DNA of 64,000 nucleotides. Source: Chlamydiales bacterium STE3 (lineage in GTDB: Bacteria; Chlamydiota; Chlamydiia; Chlamydiales; Parachlamydiaceae). The position numbers were made by a program, and so were the translations under genes. Location of the stretch: positions 40,683 through 104,682 of the forward strand of contig VKHO01000035.1 of the NCBI GenBank assembly GCA_011125455.1, read 5' to 3'. The notes beneath the pieces are model-generated. The model saw only the letters and a list, made by a program, of their open reading frames with translations, was not told the DNA's origin and did no database searches. Positions 19,568 through 28,996 of this stretch are shown here, piece by piece; the stretch's first letter is position 1, and the number at the start of each line of letters is the position of its first letter.

Positions 19568-20677
19568 TTAAAGAATCATCTCTGGAGCGGTGTATTCATA
19601 ATCCAGATCGCGAGCGACAGAGGGGTTAGTGACTTTTCCAAGAGCGACATTCAAGCCATCTTTAAGCCCTTTATTTTCTAGTAAAGCTCGTCGCCAGCCA
19701 TGATTGGCAATAAGCAAGGCGTAATCCATCGTCGCATTTGTTAAAGCTTGTGTGGCCGTCTTAGCAACGGATCCTGGCATGTTTGTCACACAGTAGTGGA
19801 CAACGCCGTCTACAACATAGGTAGGCTCTGTATGAGAGGTAGGCCTAGAAGTTTCGCTGCACCCCCCTTGATCAATCGCCACATCAACAAAAACAGAACC
19901 AGGAGCCATCTTTTCTAGCATCGATCGCTGCACAATTTTGGGGGCCGTTTTCCCAGGGATGAGAACAGAGCCTATAAGTAAATCTGCATTTGGTATTGCC
20001 TCTTCAATATTTTGGGAGCTTGAGTACAAGGTCCGCAAGCCAGGACCAAATAAGGCATCGAGCTGCCTTAAGCGATGCAGGTCTCGATCGATAATTAAGA
20101 CGCGGGCACCTAGTCCAAGAGCCATCCTAGCCGCTTCCGTCCCAACCACTCCCCCGCCGATAATGACGATACGAGCAGCACACACCCCAGGCACTCCTCC
20201 CAACAACAATCCTTTACCCCCTTGATTCATCTGTAAGTACGTGGCACCTACTTGAATTGCAATACGCCCGGCAATTTCACTCATAGGGATAAGCAAGGGA
20301 AGCCTTCCCTGCTGGTCTGTAACAGTCTCATAGGCTATTGCCACGACTCTTTTTTTTATTAGCTGTTCCGTTTGCTTTGGGTCTGGAGCAAGATGCAAAT
20401 AGCAAAATAAAATTTGTCCCTCTTTTAACAGATCAAGCTCACTTGATTGTGGCTCTTTTACCTTGACGATCATTTCGGCACGGTATACTTCCTCTGCGGT
20501 AAAAACAATTTCAGCGCCGGCTTGAACGTAATCTTCGTCAGTAAAGCCAACTTTTGCACCCGCCATAGACTGAACAACAACAGCATGACCTGTTTCTTTA
20601 AAAGCCCTTACCATGCCGGGTGTCGCCCCTACACGGTATTCATGATCTTTAATTTCTTTTGGTATCCCAATTCTCAT
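19568..20677 (-). CDS. ald: Alanine dehydrogenase
   Basis: Catalyses the NAD-linked interconversion of alanine and pyruvate plus ammonia. Visible features are the N-terminal IPKEIKDHEYRVGATPGMV, the substrate-site block MIVKVKEPQ, YLHLAPDPKQT, and the Rossmann motif VIIGGGVVGTEAARMALGLG, then YVVDGVVHYCVTNMPGSVA. Its length of 369 residues fits the family. ATG 20677 is chosen over an adjacent TTG because it makes an ATGA overlap with the stop codon of smc, indicating translational coupling in one operon. Together with the NAD-glutamate dehydrogenase at 35308 it suggests use of host amino acids. Confidence 0.95.
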   Translation of the reverse strand: MRIGIPKEIKDHEYRVGATPGMVRAFKETGHAVVVQSMAGAKVGFTDEDYVQAGAEIVFTAEEVYRAEMIVKVKEPQSSELDLLKEGQILFCYLHLAPDPKQTEQLIKKRVVAIAYETVTDQQGRLPLLIPMSEIAGRIAIQVGATYLQMNQGGKGLLLGGVPGVCAARIVIIGGGVVGTEAARMALGLGARVLIIDRDLHRLRQLDALFGPGLRTLYSSSQNIEEAIPNADLLIGSVLIPGKTAPKIVQRSMLEKMAPGSVFVDVAIDQGGCSETSRPTSHTEPTYVVDGVVHYCVTNMPGSVAKTATQALTNATMDYALLIANHGWRRALLENKGLKDGLNVALGKVTNPSVARDLDYEYTAPEMIL

Positions 20678-23600
20678 CAAACAACCTCAACTAATTCAGG
20701 CGCCTTTTCTTTTTCTCTATCAAAATCTATGGATAGCAGCTTTGAAACACCCTTCTCCTGCATAGAAACGCCAAAAAGGCGGTCGGCAATAGCCATCGTC
20801 TGCTTATTATGAGAAATAATAATAAATTGGCAACGATCGATAAATTGCTTCACAACGGCAACAAAACGTTCAATATTTGAATCATCCAAAGGAGCATCAA
20901 TTTCGTCTAAAATGCAAAAAGGAGCCGCCTTGACTTCAAATATTGAAAAAAGCAGAGCCATAGCTGTTAGACATTTCTCACCCCCCGATAAGAGACTGAG
21001 TGAACGCATTTGCTTTCCCGGAGGCTTAGCAATAATCTCAACACCTGCTTCTAAAACGTCTTTTGACTCAACAAGTTCAAGATCTGCTTCCCCGCCATTA
21101 AAAAGCAAACCGAAATTCTTTTTAAAATTTTCCCTAATTGCTAAAAAAGTTTTTTCGAAAAGCTCTCTTGTTTCGCTATCTAAGGCAAGAATCGCTTCTT
21201 CAAGCTCTTTTTTAGAAGCAGTCAGATCTTGGATTTGCTCATCTAAAAAGCGGTATCTAACCGTGCTTTTCTCAAAATCCTCGATGGCTGATAAGTTAAT
21301 ATCTTTTGCTTGATCAAGATGGGCCCTTAATGTCTTCATCTCTCGTTCAGCTGCTTCAAATGACATCTGAAGCGGCTCTGGCACTGCTTGATCTTCAAAA
21401 CGTTCTTGAATCGACTTTTGAATCCCCTCTTGAGCTGTCTTGGCTTGGGCGAATTGCACTTCGAAGTGATGCACATTTTTTTCCGAGGCTTTGATTTCCT
21501 TAAGGAACTCCTCATTCTTAGCTTCTAAGCGATGAGAGGCTTCTTTTTGCTCCTTGATTTTGTTTAGAACAAGCTGATGCATTTCCTGCTTTTCCTTTAG
21601 TATCCCTTCGATCTCCAGCTCATTGAGCTTGAACTGTTCCTCAGACTCATGAATTTGTTTTTCACGTAATTGCAGTTTCAAAATCTCTTCAGCAAAACGT
21701 TTAGAAGAGCCTTCACTTTCCTGTTTTTTAACCGCTAAAAGGCTTAAAGCATGAAGGTTTTTGCGATTCTCATCGTGCAAGAAGCCTAAATTTTTTCTCT
21801 TCTTTTCCACTTCACTAAGTGACTCTTTTCTTTCTTCTAGTTTCTGGGCAAGGGATTGTTCTATCGAAGAATCGGCTGAGATTAAGCGCTCCGCTCTTTG
21901 TCTGACCTCTAGTAATTTTTTTTCTAGCTCGAGCTGCTGTTTATTGAGAGAGACGAGGGATTGGGAGGCCATCTCTATTTCTTGCTTGACTTGTTCTATC
22001 TCTTTGAATGTTTTCTCTTTTTCACCCTGTGTTTTTTGCAAAGAAAAGTTTGCCTCTACAAGATGAATTTCATTACTACGAATGGCTTTGTCCAGCTTTA
22101 AACGTTCCTCTTGAATAGTGCTTTTTTTCTCTTTGCAAAGTTTTAACTTTTTCTCAAGCTCTTCTATCAAGTGTTCCTGCTTCTTGGTTTTTATAAGGAG
22201 CTCCTTTATCTCCGCTTCACGAACAAAAATGCTATTATCTTGAGAAGGTCTTACGTGAATCACTTGGAAACGATCTACAAAATACTTTTCCTCTGTCAAG
22301 CTCTCCAAGCCATCTCTATTTGAAAGTAGAGCTTGTTCGACTCTTTCATTGATGATGATCGGAGACAAAAAGTGCTGCGATAAGGGATTCTCAGCCACCT
22401 TTTTAGCAAAGCTACCTAAAGAACTCGGTATCTTTTGGGAATGAAGTGCTTCAACACAGACCACGGAAAAGTCATTGATTTTTTTTTGTTCTGCATAGGT
22501 AAGCAGGGTTTCTAGATGGCTCTTTTTTTCTACAACAATGGTCTCAGAATACCTTTTCAAGACGATCGCGAGATCGTGCTCATAACCGCTTTCGGCAACA
22601 AAATATTCATAAAGACCTTTAACGAGACCAAAAAGCGAACTTCCTGGTGTTGCAGATTCTTTTAAAATTTTCTTAGAACCTGCCGAAAAACCTTCGTTTT
22701 CTTCCTTCAACCTTAATAAAGCATTTCTTCTTGCTAAACCTTCCTGAAGCAGTTTTTTAGAAGAGTCAATATAGGGATAGCAGGCATCAATTTCCTCTGT
22801 TAGCACTTTTATTTGTTGCTCTAGCTGTAACAGGCCTAACTTTAAACGTTCGTTTTCTTTAAGAATTTGCTGGAATGCTTCCTTCTTCTGCACTTCAATA
22901 TTTTCTAACTCTTTAATATGTAGAGTAAGTTTCTGTATGCGCTCTTCAAACTGATTCATTCTTTCTTGATGGTTTTCGGCTCTAATACGTACAGTTTTTA
23001 AATCTTGAGTAACCTGATTTTCTTGCTGTAAATGCTGCAGCTTATCCTGATGGCTTTTAACCTGTTTTTCTCGAAGTTTGTTCAAATCGACTTCTAAAGC
23101 TTTTAGCAACTTCTCTTTTGAAGAGAATTCCTCAGAAGCTGTTTTGATCTCAGATTCAAAGGCTTTTTGTTTGGCTTCACAATTTTGAATTTCTTCTAAC
23201 CAACCTTTTTTCTTCATTTCTAAGGAAGCAAGCTCTTTTTGATAGTCTTCTTGTCTACCCTTAAGCTCCTTTAGCTGCTCTTTGTTGAGCTTCTCTTTTT
23301 CTCTTTTAACTTTCTGCTCGCTAAGTTTTAGTTGAACTTCTTCGCTTAAACTTAAGCTTTCTTTCTCGAGTTCATTTAGGGTAACTCGCGCTTGCTTGTA
23401 CTCTGTACTATCTTTAAGATGCTTCTCTTGCAGTGTTTGCAGCTTTACAAGGGCTGCTTGCTTTTGCACCTCTATTTCCTGGCATTTTTCGATTAGATGC
23501 GTGTTTTGAGCGCACAGATAACTTTTTTCTAATTTCTCTAAAGACTCTTTATTGCTTTGAAAGATTTTAGCTTTCTTTGCTTGCTCTTCAAGTTTGACAA

Positions 23601-24204
23601 TTTGCTTTTCGACTTCATAGAAAATATCCTTCACTCGCGAAAGATTTTGATCAATGACTTCAAATTTGCGTAAAGTCTCTTTTTTTCTTTGCAGATAACG
23701 AGTGACGCCGGCCGCTTCCTCAAACAAAACACGTCTACCTATTGGAGAATACCTAATGATTTGATCGATTTTGCCTTGCTCAAAAATAGAAAATGCCGTT
23801 CTACCAATCCCTGTGTCTAAAAAAATGTCCTGAATATCTTTAAGCCTGACTGGCTGGCGGTTGATGAAATAATCTGATTCGCCATTGCGATGCAAACGCC
23901 TCGTGACCGCCACTTCATCATATTCTAGGGGAAGTGCCCCATTAATCTCGTTGAAAGTGATTGTGACTTCGGCAAGATTTAAGCTTTTTCTAGATGTGCT
24001 ACCGGCGAAAATCACATCCACCATTTTATCGCCACGCATCGATTTCGCAGACTGCTCTCCAAAAACCCAGCGCATGGCATCAGCAATATTGGATTTACCG
24101 CAACCATTAGGCCCAACGATGCAAGTAATACCATCATGAAAGTTTAAAGTAATTTTGTCGGCAAAAGACTTAAAGCCAAAAATTTCAACTTTTTTTAATT
24201 TCAA
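20677..24204 (-). CDS. smc: Chromosome segregation protein SMC
   Basis: Structural maintenance of chromosomes ATPase. The N-terminal head has the Walker A motif GPNGCGKSNIADAMRWVFGE, the middle consists of two very long Lys/Glu/Gln-rich coiled coils separated by a hinge near residues 510-640 (SLFGLVKGLYEYF and following), and the C-terminal head has SLLSGGEKCLTAMALLF (signature) and CILDEIDAPLDDSN (Walker B). Its 1175 residues are normal for bacterial SMC. It acts on the nucleoid with ScpA and ScpB, which are not in this window. The stop overlaps the ald start. Confidence 0.95.
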   Translation of the reverse strand: MKLKKVEIFGFKSFADKITLNFHDGITCIVGPNGCGKSNIADAMRWVFGEQSAKSMRGDKMVDVIFAGSTSRKSLNLAEVTITFNEINGALPLEYDEVAVTRRLHRNGESDYFINRQPVRLKDIQDIFLDTGIGRTAFSIFEQGKIDQIIRYSPIGRRVLFEEAAGVTRYLQRKKETLRKFEVIDQNLSRVKDIFYEVEKQIVKLEEQAKKAKIFQSNKESLEKLEKSYLCAQNTHLIEKCQEIEVQKQAALVKLQTLQEKHLKDSTEYKQARVTLNELEKESLSLSEEVQLKLSEQKVKREKEKLNKEQLKELKGRQEDYQKELASLEMKKKGWLEEIQNCEAKQKAFESEIKTASEEFSSKEKLLKALEVDLNKLREKQVKSHQDKLQHLQQENQVTQDLKTVRIRAENHQERMNQFEERIQKLTLHIKELENIEVQKKEAFQQILKENERLKLGLLQLEQQIKVLTEEIDACYPYIDSSKKLLQEGLARRNALLRLKEENEGFSAGSKKILKESATPGSSLFGLVKGLYEYFVAESGYEHDLAIVLKRYSETIVVEKKSHLETLLTYAEQKKINDFSVVCVEALHSQKIPSSLGSFAKKVAENPLSQHFLSPIIINERVEQALLSNRDGLESLTEEKYFVDRFQVIHVRPSQDNSIFVREAEIKELLIKTKKQEHLIEELEKKLKLCKEKKSTIQEERLKLDKAIRSNEIHLVEANFSLQKTQGEKEKTFKEIEQVKQEIEMASQSLVSLNKQQLELEKKLLEVRQRAERLISADSSIEQSLAQKLEERKESLSEVEKKRKNLGFLHDENRKNLHALSLLAVKKQESEGSSKRFAEEILKLQLREKQIHESEEQFKLNELEIEGILKEKQEMHQLVLNKIKEQKEASHRLEAKNEEFLKEIKASEKNVHHFEVQFAQAKTAQEGIQKSIQERFEDQAVPEPLQMSFEAAEREMKTLRAHLDQAKDINLSAIEDFEKSTVRYRFLDEQIQDLTASKKELEEAILALDSETRELFEKTFLAIRENFKKNFGLLFNGGEADLELVESKDVLEAGVEIIAKPPGKQMRSLSLLSGGEKCLTAMALLFSIFEVKAAPFCILDEIDAPLDDSNIERFVAVVKQFIDRCQFIIISHNKQTMAIADRLFGVSMQEKGVSKLLSIDFDREKEKAPELVEVV

Positions 24205-24270
24205 GGGAGTTTCTCCAATAGAATTCGGGCTTTAGATTACCCTATTTCGATTTCCATTTGAAGCAGGAAA

Positions 24271-24375
24271 AATCAAGCGATAGAGAAGCTTAGTTTTCTA
24301 CTCTCCATCTTTATAAATTTGAGAATCAACCATTGATTACAAGGACACTATGTTAGACATCAGGCTAATTAGAAA
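24271..24375 (+). repeat. Copy 1 of duplicated serS 5' region
   Basis: Nearly identical to 27623-27726: starts AATCAAGCGATAGAGAAGCT, includes a TATAAA-like -10 box and ATTACAAGGACACT before the ATG, and continues through the first nine codons of serS. The two copies differ by only two substitutions and one single-base indel. It precedes the BTB-LRR gene, while copy 2 is the functional serS leader. Confidence 0.9.
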
Positions 24376-24397
24376 GGGAAAAAAGATCCAAACTTGA
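24350..24397 (+). pseudogene. Truncated 5' fragment of serS
   Basis: ATG at 24350 gives MLDIRLIRK exactly as in serS (MLDIRLIRK at 27701), then diverges and stops after 15 codons. It is a remnant of a duplication. With its own leader it may still be transcribed and produce a short peptide upstream of the BTB-LRR gene. Confidence 0.8.
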
Positions 24398-24698
24398 TTT
24401 CAAACCTGCACTATCTGACATGCCCACACTAAATCTGGCCAATTGCATTCCTGCATCTAAAAACTCCTTTGGTTTCTCTGTAGAGAAACCAGAAGTTTCT
24501 TTATTTTATTCAATTTTTAACAAGACATCTTTTACTACACGCTGACATCGCGTCACATTACTAAAACCTTAACTGAAACTTATTCAATACAGCCCTATTC
24601 AGCAATAGGGTGTTTAATTTAATACAAAACATATTGTTTAAAACTCTTATTTCATCTTTAATCCATACTCATTAAATTTTGCCATACTTGGGATTTAC

Positions 24699-27362
24699 AT
24701 GAATAAAATTAATTTCCCAGATCATTTTATACATCCCATTTCAGAAGGGCCAACTGGTTTCAGTTCAAAACAAAAGAAAATAACGCTTGGAATTGCTGCT
24801 CTTTTGACGCCTTTTTTAACCCTTCCTGGACCTGGGGCGTTTTATGGAATTTTTTTTTATTTTAAAGCAAAGAACGTCAAAAGCTTGAATAGTACTTCTC
24901 TACCCGATTCCTCTAAAAAAGCAGAAGCCTTAAGTGTTTCCCATCTTCTTAATAGGGGTCAAGGTTCCTGTCGCTCTAGTGAGGAAAAAGAAGCACCTAA
25001 AATATCAATATCTTTAGATTCACAAACAAAGGACACTAGCCAAAATAGTTCTTTAAGTTCACTATCCGATAGCGAAGAAGTCATTAGCCAAGAGGAAGAC
25101 GATAGCGATGACGATGATGATTTCTTTCCAAAAAAGCCTCAATCTCCTACTAAAGCTAATGATTTAAGCCATCTTCCACCGTTGGTTGAGGATGATGAAA
25201 TGGAAGCCCCATCTGATCCACACAAGGATGAAAAAGATCATAGTAGTAGTGATTTAGTTTACCTTAATCATCATCGGCCCACTGATTTTTTAAAACGCTT
25301 TATCGAAGCTCTTAATAAAGAAGAGAGCGAGCTTATTATAAGTTGTCTTAAGCTTATGAATCGAGTAGAGCTGAATGAAATTTTAATTAACCATAGTAAT
25401 CTCAAACTAAAGTATCGAGTAGAACTGAATGCAATTTTATTTACCCATAGTAATTTCAAACTAAGGTTTGGTCGCGAGACAATCTTTTCTCATAAAGCAC
25501 TTTTAGAAATCTTTTTCCCTTTCTACTTTAAAAGAGTTTTTGCATCTGGAACGCGTGAGATGATCCAACGAGCGATTGATTTACCACAAGATGAGTTCGA
25601 GTGCTTCAAAAACATATTAATTTTATTCATTTACGATATAAAACTGTCTCTAAATGAACATAACTTGGCTACTTTCACAGCATTTTCTGATAAGTATCAA
25701 GTCCTACCTATCAAAGAGCAGTGCGAACAATTTGTTTTAAGCAATTTTGATGCTATTGAGCTCGATGATATTATAGAATTAGCAGACTTATACAACCTAG
25801 AAGCCGTAAAATCAGCTCTAATCCACAAGATCATACAAAATAAGCTGCCAGAAAATGAGATCACGAATCAAATTTGGAAGGATTGGCTACCTCACGTTAA
25901 AGAATTATCTCTTGAAACACCCTTCAATGGAGAAATTTTAAAAAAATGCAGGGGGCTAGAAAAACTGAGAATTAAAGGCATACGCACGACTTTCTGCAAT
26001 AACCTCAAAGGCCTAACCCTTACAGATGGAGACTTAGTTCTTTTAAAAGGAATGCCTTTGCAACATTTAGATTTATCTTGCTGCCCCATTACCGATAAAG
26101 GTTTAGCTCATTTGCAAGGAATGCCCTTGCAACATTTAAATTTATCTTGCTGCCCCATTACCGATAACGACTTAGCCCATTTGCAAGGCATGCCTTTGCA
26201 AGATTTAAATTTATCTTGCTGCCCCATTACCGATAAAGGTTTAGCTTATTTGCAAGGTATGCCTTTGCAACATTTAGATTTATCTCGCTGCGAAATTACC
26301 AATAACGGCTTAGCTCATTTGCAAGACATACCTTTGCAAGATTTAGATTTATCTTACTGCCCAATTACCGATAAAGGCTTAGCTCATTTGCAAGGCATGC
26401 CTTTGCAAGTTTTAAGTCTATCTGAATGCGAGCACATTACCGATAAAGGCTTAGCTTATTTGCAAGGAATGCTTTTGCAACAATTAGTTTTATATCATTG
26501 CGAACAAATTACCGATAAAGGCTTAGCTCATTTACAAGGCATGCCTTTGCAAAAATTAGTTTTATCTCACTGCCCAATTACCGATAAAGGCTTAGCTCAT
26601 TTGCAAGGCATGCCTTTGCAACATTTAGTTTTATTTGACTGCGAACAAATTACCGATCAAGGCTTAGCTCATTTACAAGGCATGCCTTTGCAACATTTAG
26701 ATTTATCTTACTACACAATAATTACCGATAAAGGCTTAGCTTATTTGCAAGGCATGCCTTTGCAACATTTAAATTTAACTTTCTGCCAGCAAATTACCGA
26801 TCAAGGCTTAGCTCTTTTGCAAGGTATGCCTTTGCAACATTTAGATTTATCTGACTGCAAAATTACCGATCAAGGGTTAGTTCATTTGCAAGGCATGCCT
26901 TTGCAAGTTTTAAGTCTAACTGACTGCGAGCACATTACCGATAACGGCTTAGCTTATTTGAAAGGCATACCCTTGAAACATTTAAAATTATCTCTCTGCA
27001 AACAAATTACCGATAACGGCTTAGTCCATTTGCAAGGCATGCCTTTGCAATATTTAGATTTATTGAGTTGCGAAATTACCGATAAAGGCTTAGTCCATTT
27101 GCAAGGCATGCCTTTGCAAGATTTAAATTTATCTCGCTGCCCAATTACCGATAACGGCTTAGCTCTTTTGCAAGGCATGCCTTTGCAAGATTTAAATTTA
27201 TCTCGCTGCCCAATTACCGATAACGGCTTAGCTCATTTGCAAGGCATGCCTTTGCAATATTTAGATGTATTTGAATGCGAGCACATTACCCGTAAAGGTG
27301 TAGCTTACCTAAAAAAAATGCATTTGAAATTCTTAAGGAGCTGCTTTCATCTTACGTTTTAG
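24699..27362 (+). CDS. BTB/POZ-like plus leucine-rich repeat protein (candidate ubiquitin-pathway effector)
   Basis: A hydrophobic segment at residues about 29-55 (ITLGIAALLTPFL) could be a membrane anchor. Residues 60-190 are acidic, Ser-rich and disordered. Two tandem copies of a 54-base unit encode RVELNEILINHSNLKLK and RVELNAILFTHSNFKLR at 222-256, the second running into a BTB/POZ-like domain (about 253-350: SHKALLEIFFPFYFKRVF, LPIKEQCEQFVLSNF) and a BACK-like helical part. From about 430 to the end are 19 LRR units of 23-24 residues, consensus ITDKGLAHLQGMPLQHLDLS, similar to the cysteine-containing LRRs of F-box proteins. BTB and F-box/LRR families linked to host ubiquitination are known to be expanded in Parachlamydiaceae. 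Secretion by the T3SS is inferred. Confidence 0.82.
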   Translation: MNKINFPDHFIHPISEGPTGFSSKQKKITLGIAALLTPFLTLPGPGAFYGIFFYFKAKNVKSLNSTSLPDSSKKAEALSVSHLLNRGQGSCRSSEEKEAPKISISLDSQTKDTSQNSSLSSLSDSEEVISQEEDDSDDDDDFFPKKPQSPTKANDLSHLPPLVEDDEMEAPSDPHKDEKDHSSSDLVYLNHHRPTDFLKRFIEALNKEESELIISCLKLMNRVELNEILINHSNLKLKYRVELNAILFTHSNFKLRFGRETIFSHKALLEIFFPFYFKRVFASGTREMIQRAIDLPQDEFECFKNILILFIYDIKLSLNEHNLATFTAFSDKYQVLPIKEQCEQFVLSNFDAIELDDIIELADLYNLEAVKSALIHKIIQNKLPENEITNQIWKDWLPHVKELSLETPFNGEILKKCRGLEKLRIKGIRTTFCNNLKGLTLTDGDLVLLKGMPLQHLDLSCCPITDKGLAHLQGMPLQHLNLSCCPITDNDLAHLQGMPLQDLNLSCCPITDKGLAYLQGMPLQHLDLSRCEITNNGLAHLQDIPLQDLDLSYCPITDKGLAHLQGMPLQVLSLSECEHITDKGLAYLQGMLLQQLVLYHCEQITDKGLAHLQGMPLQKLVLSHCPITDKGLAHLQGMPLQHLVLFDCEQITDQGLAHLQGMPLQHLDLSYYTIITDKGLAYLQGMPLQHLNLTFCQQITDQGLALLQGMPLQHLDLSDCKITDQGLVHLQGMPLQVLSLTDCEHITDNGLAYLKGIPLKHLKLSLCKQITDNGLVHLQGMPLQYLDLLSCEITDKGLVHLQGMPLQDLNLSRCPITDNGLALLQGMPLQDLNLSRCPITDNGLAHLQGMPLQYLDVFECEHITRKGVAYLKKMHLKFLRSCFHLTF
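26014..27330 (+). repeat. Tandem 69/72-base repeats encoding LRR units
   Basis: Nineteen units of 23 or 24 codons, each containing CATTTGCAAGGCATGCCTTT-like DNA and ATTACCGATAA. Units near 27110-27240 are almost identical at DNA level, showing recent copying. Unit number is therefore likely to vary between strains. Confidence 0.9.
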
Positions 27363-27700
27363 GGCCTAAATTATTTGCAAAGAGTATCTTTCCTTCTATT
27401 TATTTCTATGAGAAATAAATTAGAGACAGAAAACCTTGCGACTAGGCTTCTTTTATTTCTTTTCCACTTATATTCCAGAAACTAAAATGCTACTAATGTA
27501 TTCCAACTGTATATGAAAGCTTAGCGATTTGATCTACTTTTAAAACCAAAGGGGAGCTTTTCCTTGAAACTCTCGGAAAGATATTGTTTGAAAAGAACAA
27601 AGCTGCAAACAAGTAAGCCTGTAATCAAGCGATAGAGAAGCTTGTTTTTTACTCTCCATTTTTATAAATTTGAGAATCAACCATTGATTACAAGGACACT
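27363..27700. other. Intergenic region between BTB-LRR gene and serS
   Basis: Contains a hairpin with 10-base arms ATTTATTTCT and AGAAATAAAT (27398-27420), a possible weak terminator about 36 bases after the BTB-LRR stop, and copy 2 of the serS 5' repeat with the serS leader. No gene was seen. Confidence 0.5.
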
Positions 27701-27726
27701 ATGTTAGACATCAGGCTAATTAGAAA
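27623..27726 (+). repeat. Copy 2 of duplicated serS 5' region (functional serS leader)
   Basis: Matches 24271-24375. It includes a TATAAA box at 27663-27668 with TTGTTT 15 bases upstream (a sub-optimal spacing) and extends into serS codon 9. In copy 1 the TTGTTT is changed to TTAGTT, so promoter strength may differ between copies. Confidence 0.9.
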
Positions 27727-28996
27727 AGAGAAAGAGAGCATTGAAAAAAAGCTTCAAAGCAAAGACCCCTCCATCAGCCTCGACCCCATCGTTGATTTAG
27801 ACCAAAAAATCCGAGAAAACAAAACACAAGTCGAACAGCTTAAAGCAGAACGCAATGAAGCCTCACAAAAAATTGGCGAGCTCAAGCGAAAGGGCGAAGA
27901 TGCTCAAGCTTTACTCAACAAAGTCTCCTCGTTTGCCGATGAAATTCATCGTTTGGATCAAGAACTTACAAAGCTAGAAGCTCAATTTCATGACGCCATG
28001 GCAAGGCTCCCTAATATCCCAGAAGATGGGATCAAGATTTCGGAAGATCCAAAGGAAAATGTCCTCGTTAAAGAATTTGGCAAGAAAAGAGAATTTGACT
28101 TCCCTTTCAAAAATCATTTAGAGCTAAATGAGAACCTTCATCTATTTGATTTTAAACGCGGTGCGAAAATTGCTGGAGCGGGCTGGCCAGTTTATCGCGG
28201 GATGGGAGCAAGACTTGAATGGGCGCTTCTTAATTACATGATCAATATCCATATTAAAAATGGCTTTGAACAATGGATACCACCGATTGTGGTGAAGGAA
28301 GAGATCCTCTATGCATCAGGGCAGCTTCCCAAATTTGCTAACCAGCAATTCAAAATTACGGATGATGATTACAAATTTTTCATGATTCCTACTGCCGAAG
28401 TGCCGTTAAATGGACTGCACACAGAAGAAATTCTTAATAACAAAGAACTTCCTCTTCGCTATATTGCTTATACGCCTTGCTTTAGGCGGGAAGCTGGAGC
28501 TGCTGGGGCTCAAGAGAGAGGACTCATCCGTGTCCATCAGTTTAACAAAGTGGAAATGTTTTGCTTTTCCCGCCCTGAAGAGAGTGAACAGCTCTTTTCC
28601 CAAATGGTTGCAAGCGCTGAGGAAATCCTACAAGGCTTAAATCTTCACTATAGAAATATGCTGCTTGTGACTGGAGATATGTCCTTTGCGGGAGCTAAAA
28701 CCATCGATGTAGAAGTGTGGCTACCTGGGCAAAACCGCTACTATGAAGTTTCTTCGATTACAAATTGTACTGACTTCCAGGCAAGAAGATCCAATATTCG
28801 TTTCAGAAGAAAGCAGGAAGAAAAACCCGAGTTTGTACACACTCTCAACGGTTCAGGCTTAGCAACCTCTCGTTTAATGGTGGCTCTCCTTGAAAACAAT
28901 CAAAATGCTGATGGTTCCGTTAATATTCCTGAAGCCTTACAAAGCTACTTAGGTGGGATCTCTCTATTGGCACCCGATGAAGAACTCAATGATTAA
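27701..28996 (+). CDS. serS: Seryl-tRNA synthetase
   Basis: Charges tRNA-Ser. The N-terminal 110 residues form the antiparallel coiled-coil arm that contacts tRNA (IRENKTQVEQLKAERNEASQ). The class II catalytic core carries the motif 2 region TPCFRREAGAAGAQ and RGLIRVHQFNKVE, and motif 3 NGSGLATSRLMVALLENNQ. Length 431 is normal. The start codon is preceded by AAGGACACT, a weak Shine-Dalgarno match. The 3' end overlaps the aminopeptidase start, so the two genes are probably co-transcribed. Confidence 0.96.
   Translation: MLDIRLIRKEKESIEKKLQSKDPSISLDPIVDLDQKIRENKTQVEQLKAERNEASQKIGELKRKGEDAQALLNKVSSFADEIHRLDQELTKLEAQFHDAMARLPNIPEDGIKISEDPKENVLVKEFGKKREFDFPFKNHLELNENLHLFDFKRGAKIAGAGWPVYRGMGARLEWALLNYMINIHIKNGFEQWIPPIVVKEEILYASGQLPKFANQQFKITDDDYKFFMIPTAEVPLNGLHTEEILNNKELPLRYIAYTPCFRREAGAAGAQERGLIRVHQFNKVEMFCFSRPEESEQLFSQMVASAEEILQGLNLHYRNMLLVTGDMSFAGAKTIDVEVWLPGQNRYYEVSSITNCTDFQARRSNIRFRRKQEEKPEFVHTLNGSGLATSRLMVALLENNQNADGSVNIPEALQSYLGGISLLAPDEELND

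Larger units (their letters stand above)
24205..24698. other. Intergenic region before the BTB-LRR gene
   Basis: Contains a 105-base copy of the serS 5' region (24271-24375), a truncated serS start, and two perfect hairpins: GGTTTCTC/GAGAAACC with loop TGTA at 24471-24490, and CCCTATT/AATAGGG at 24593-24610. No T run follows either hairpin. Confidence 0.6.

Noticed and set aside
24271..24375. 105-bp repeat as a target-site duplication of a transposon
   Set aside because: Far too long for known target duplications and no transposase or terminal inverted repeats are present; recombination or duplication at serS is more likely.
26954..27178. Minus-strand frame within the LRR repeats
   Set aside because: Antisense shadow of the tandem repeats; periodic only because the coding repeat is periodic.
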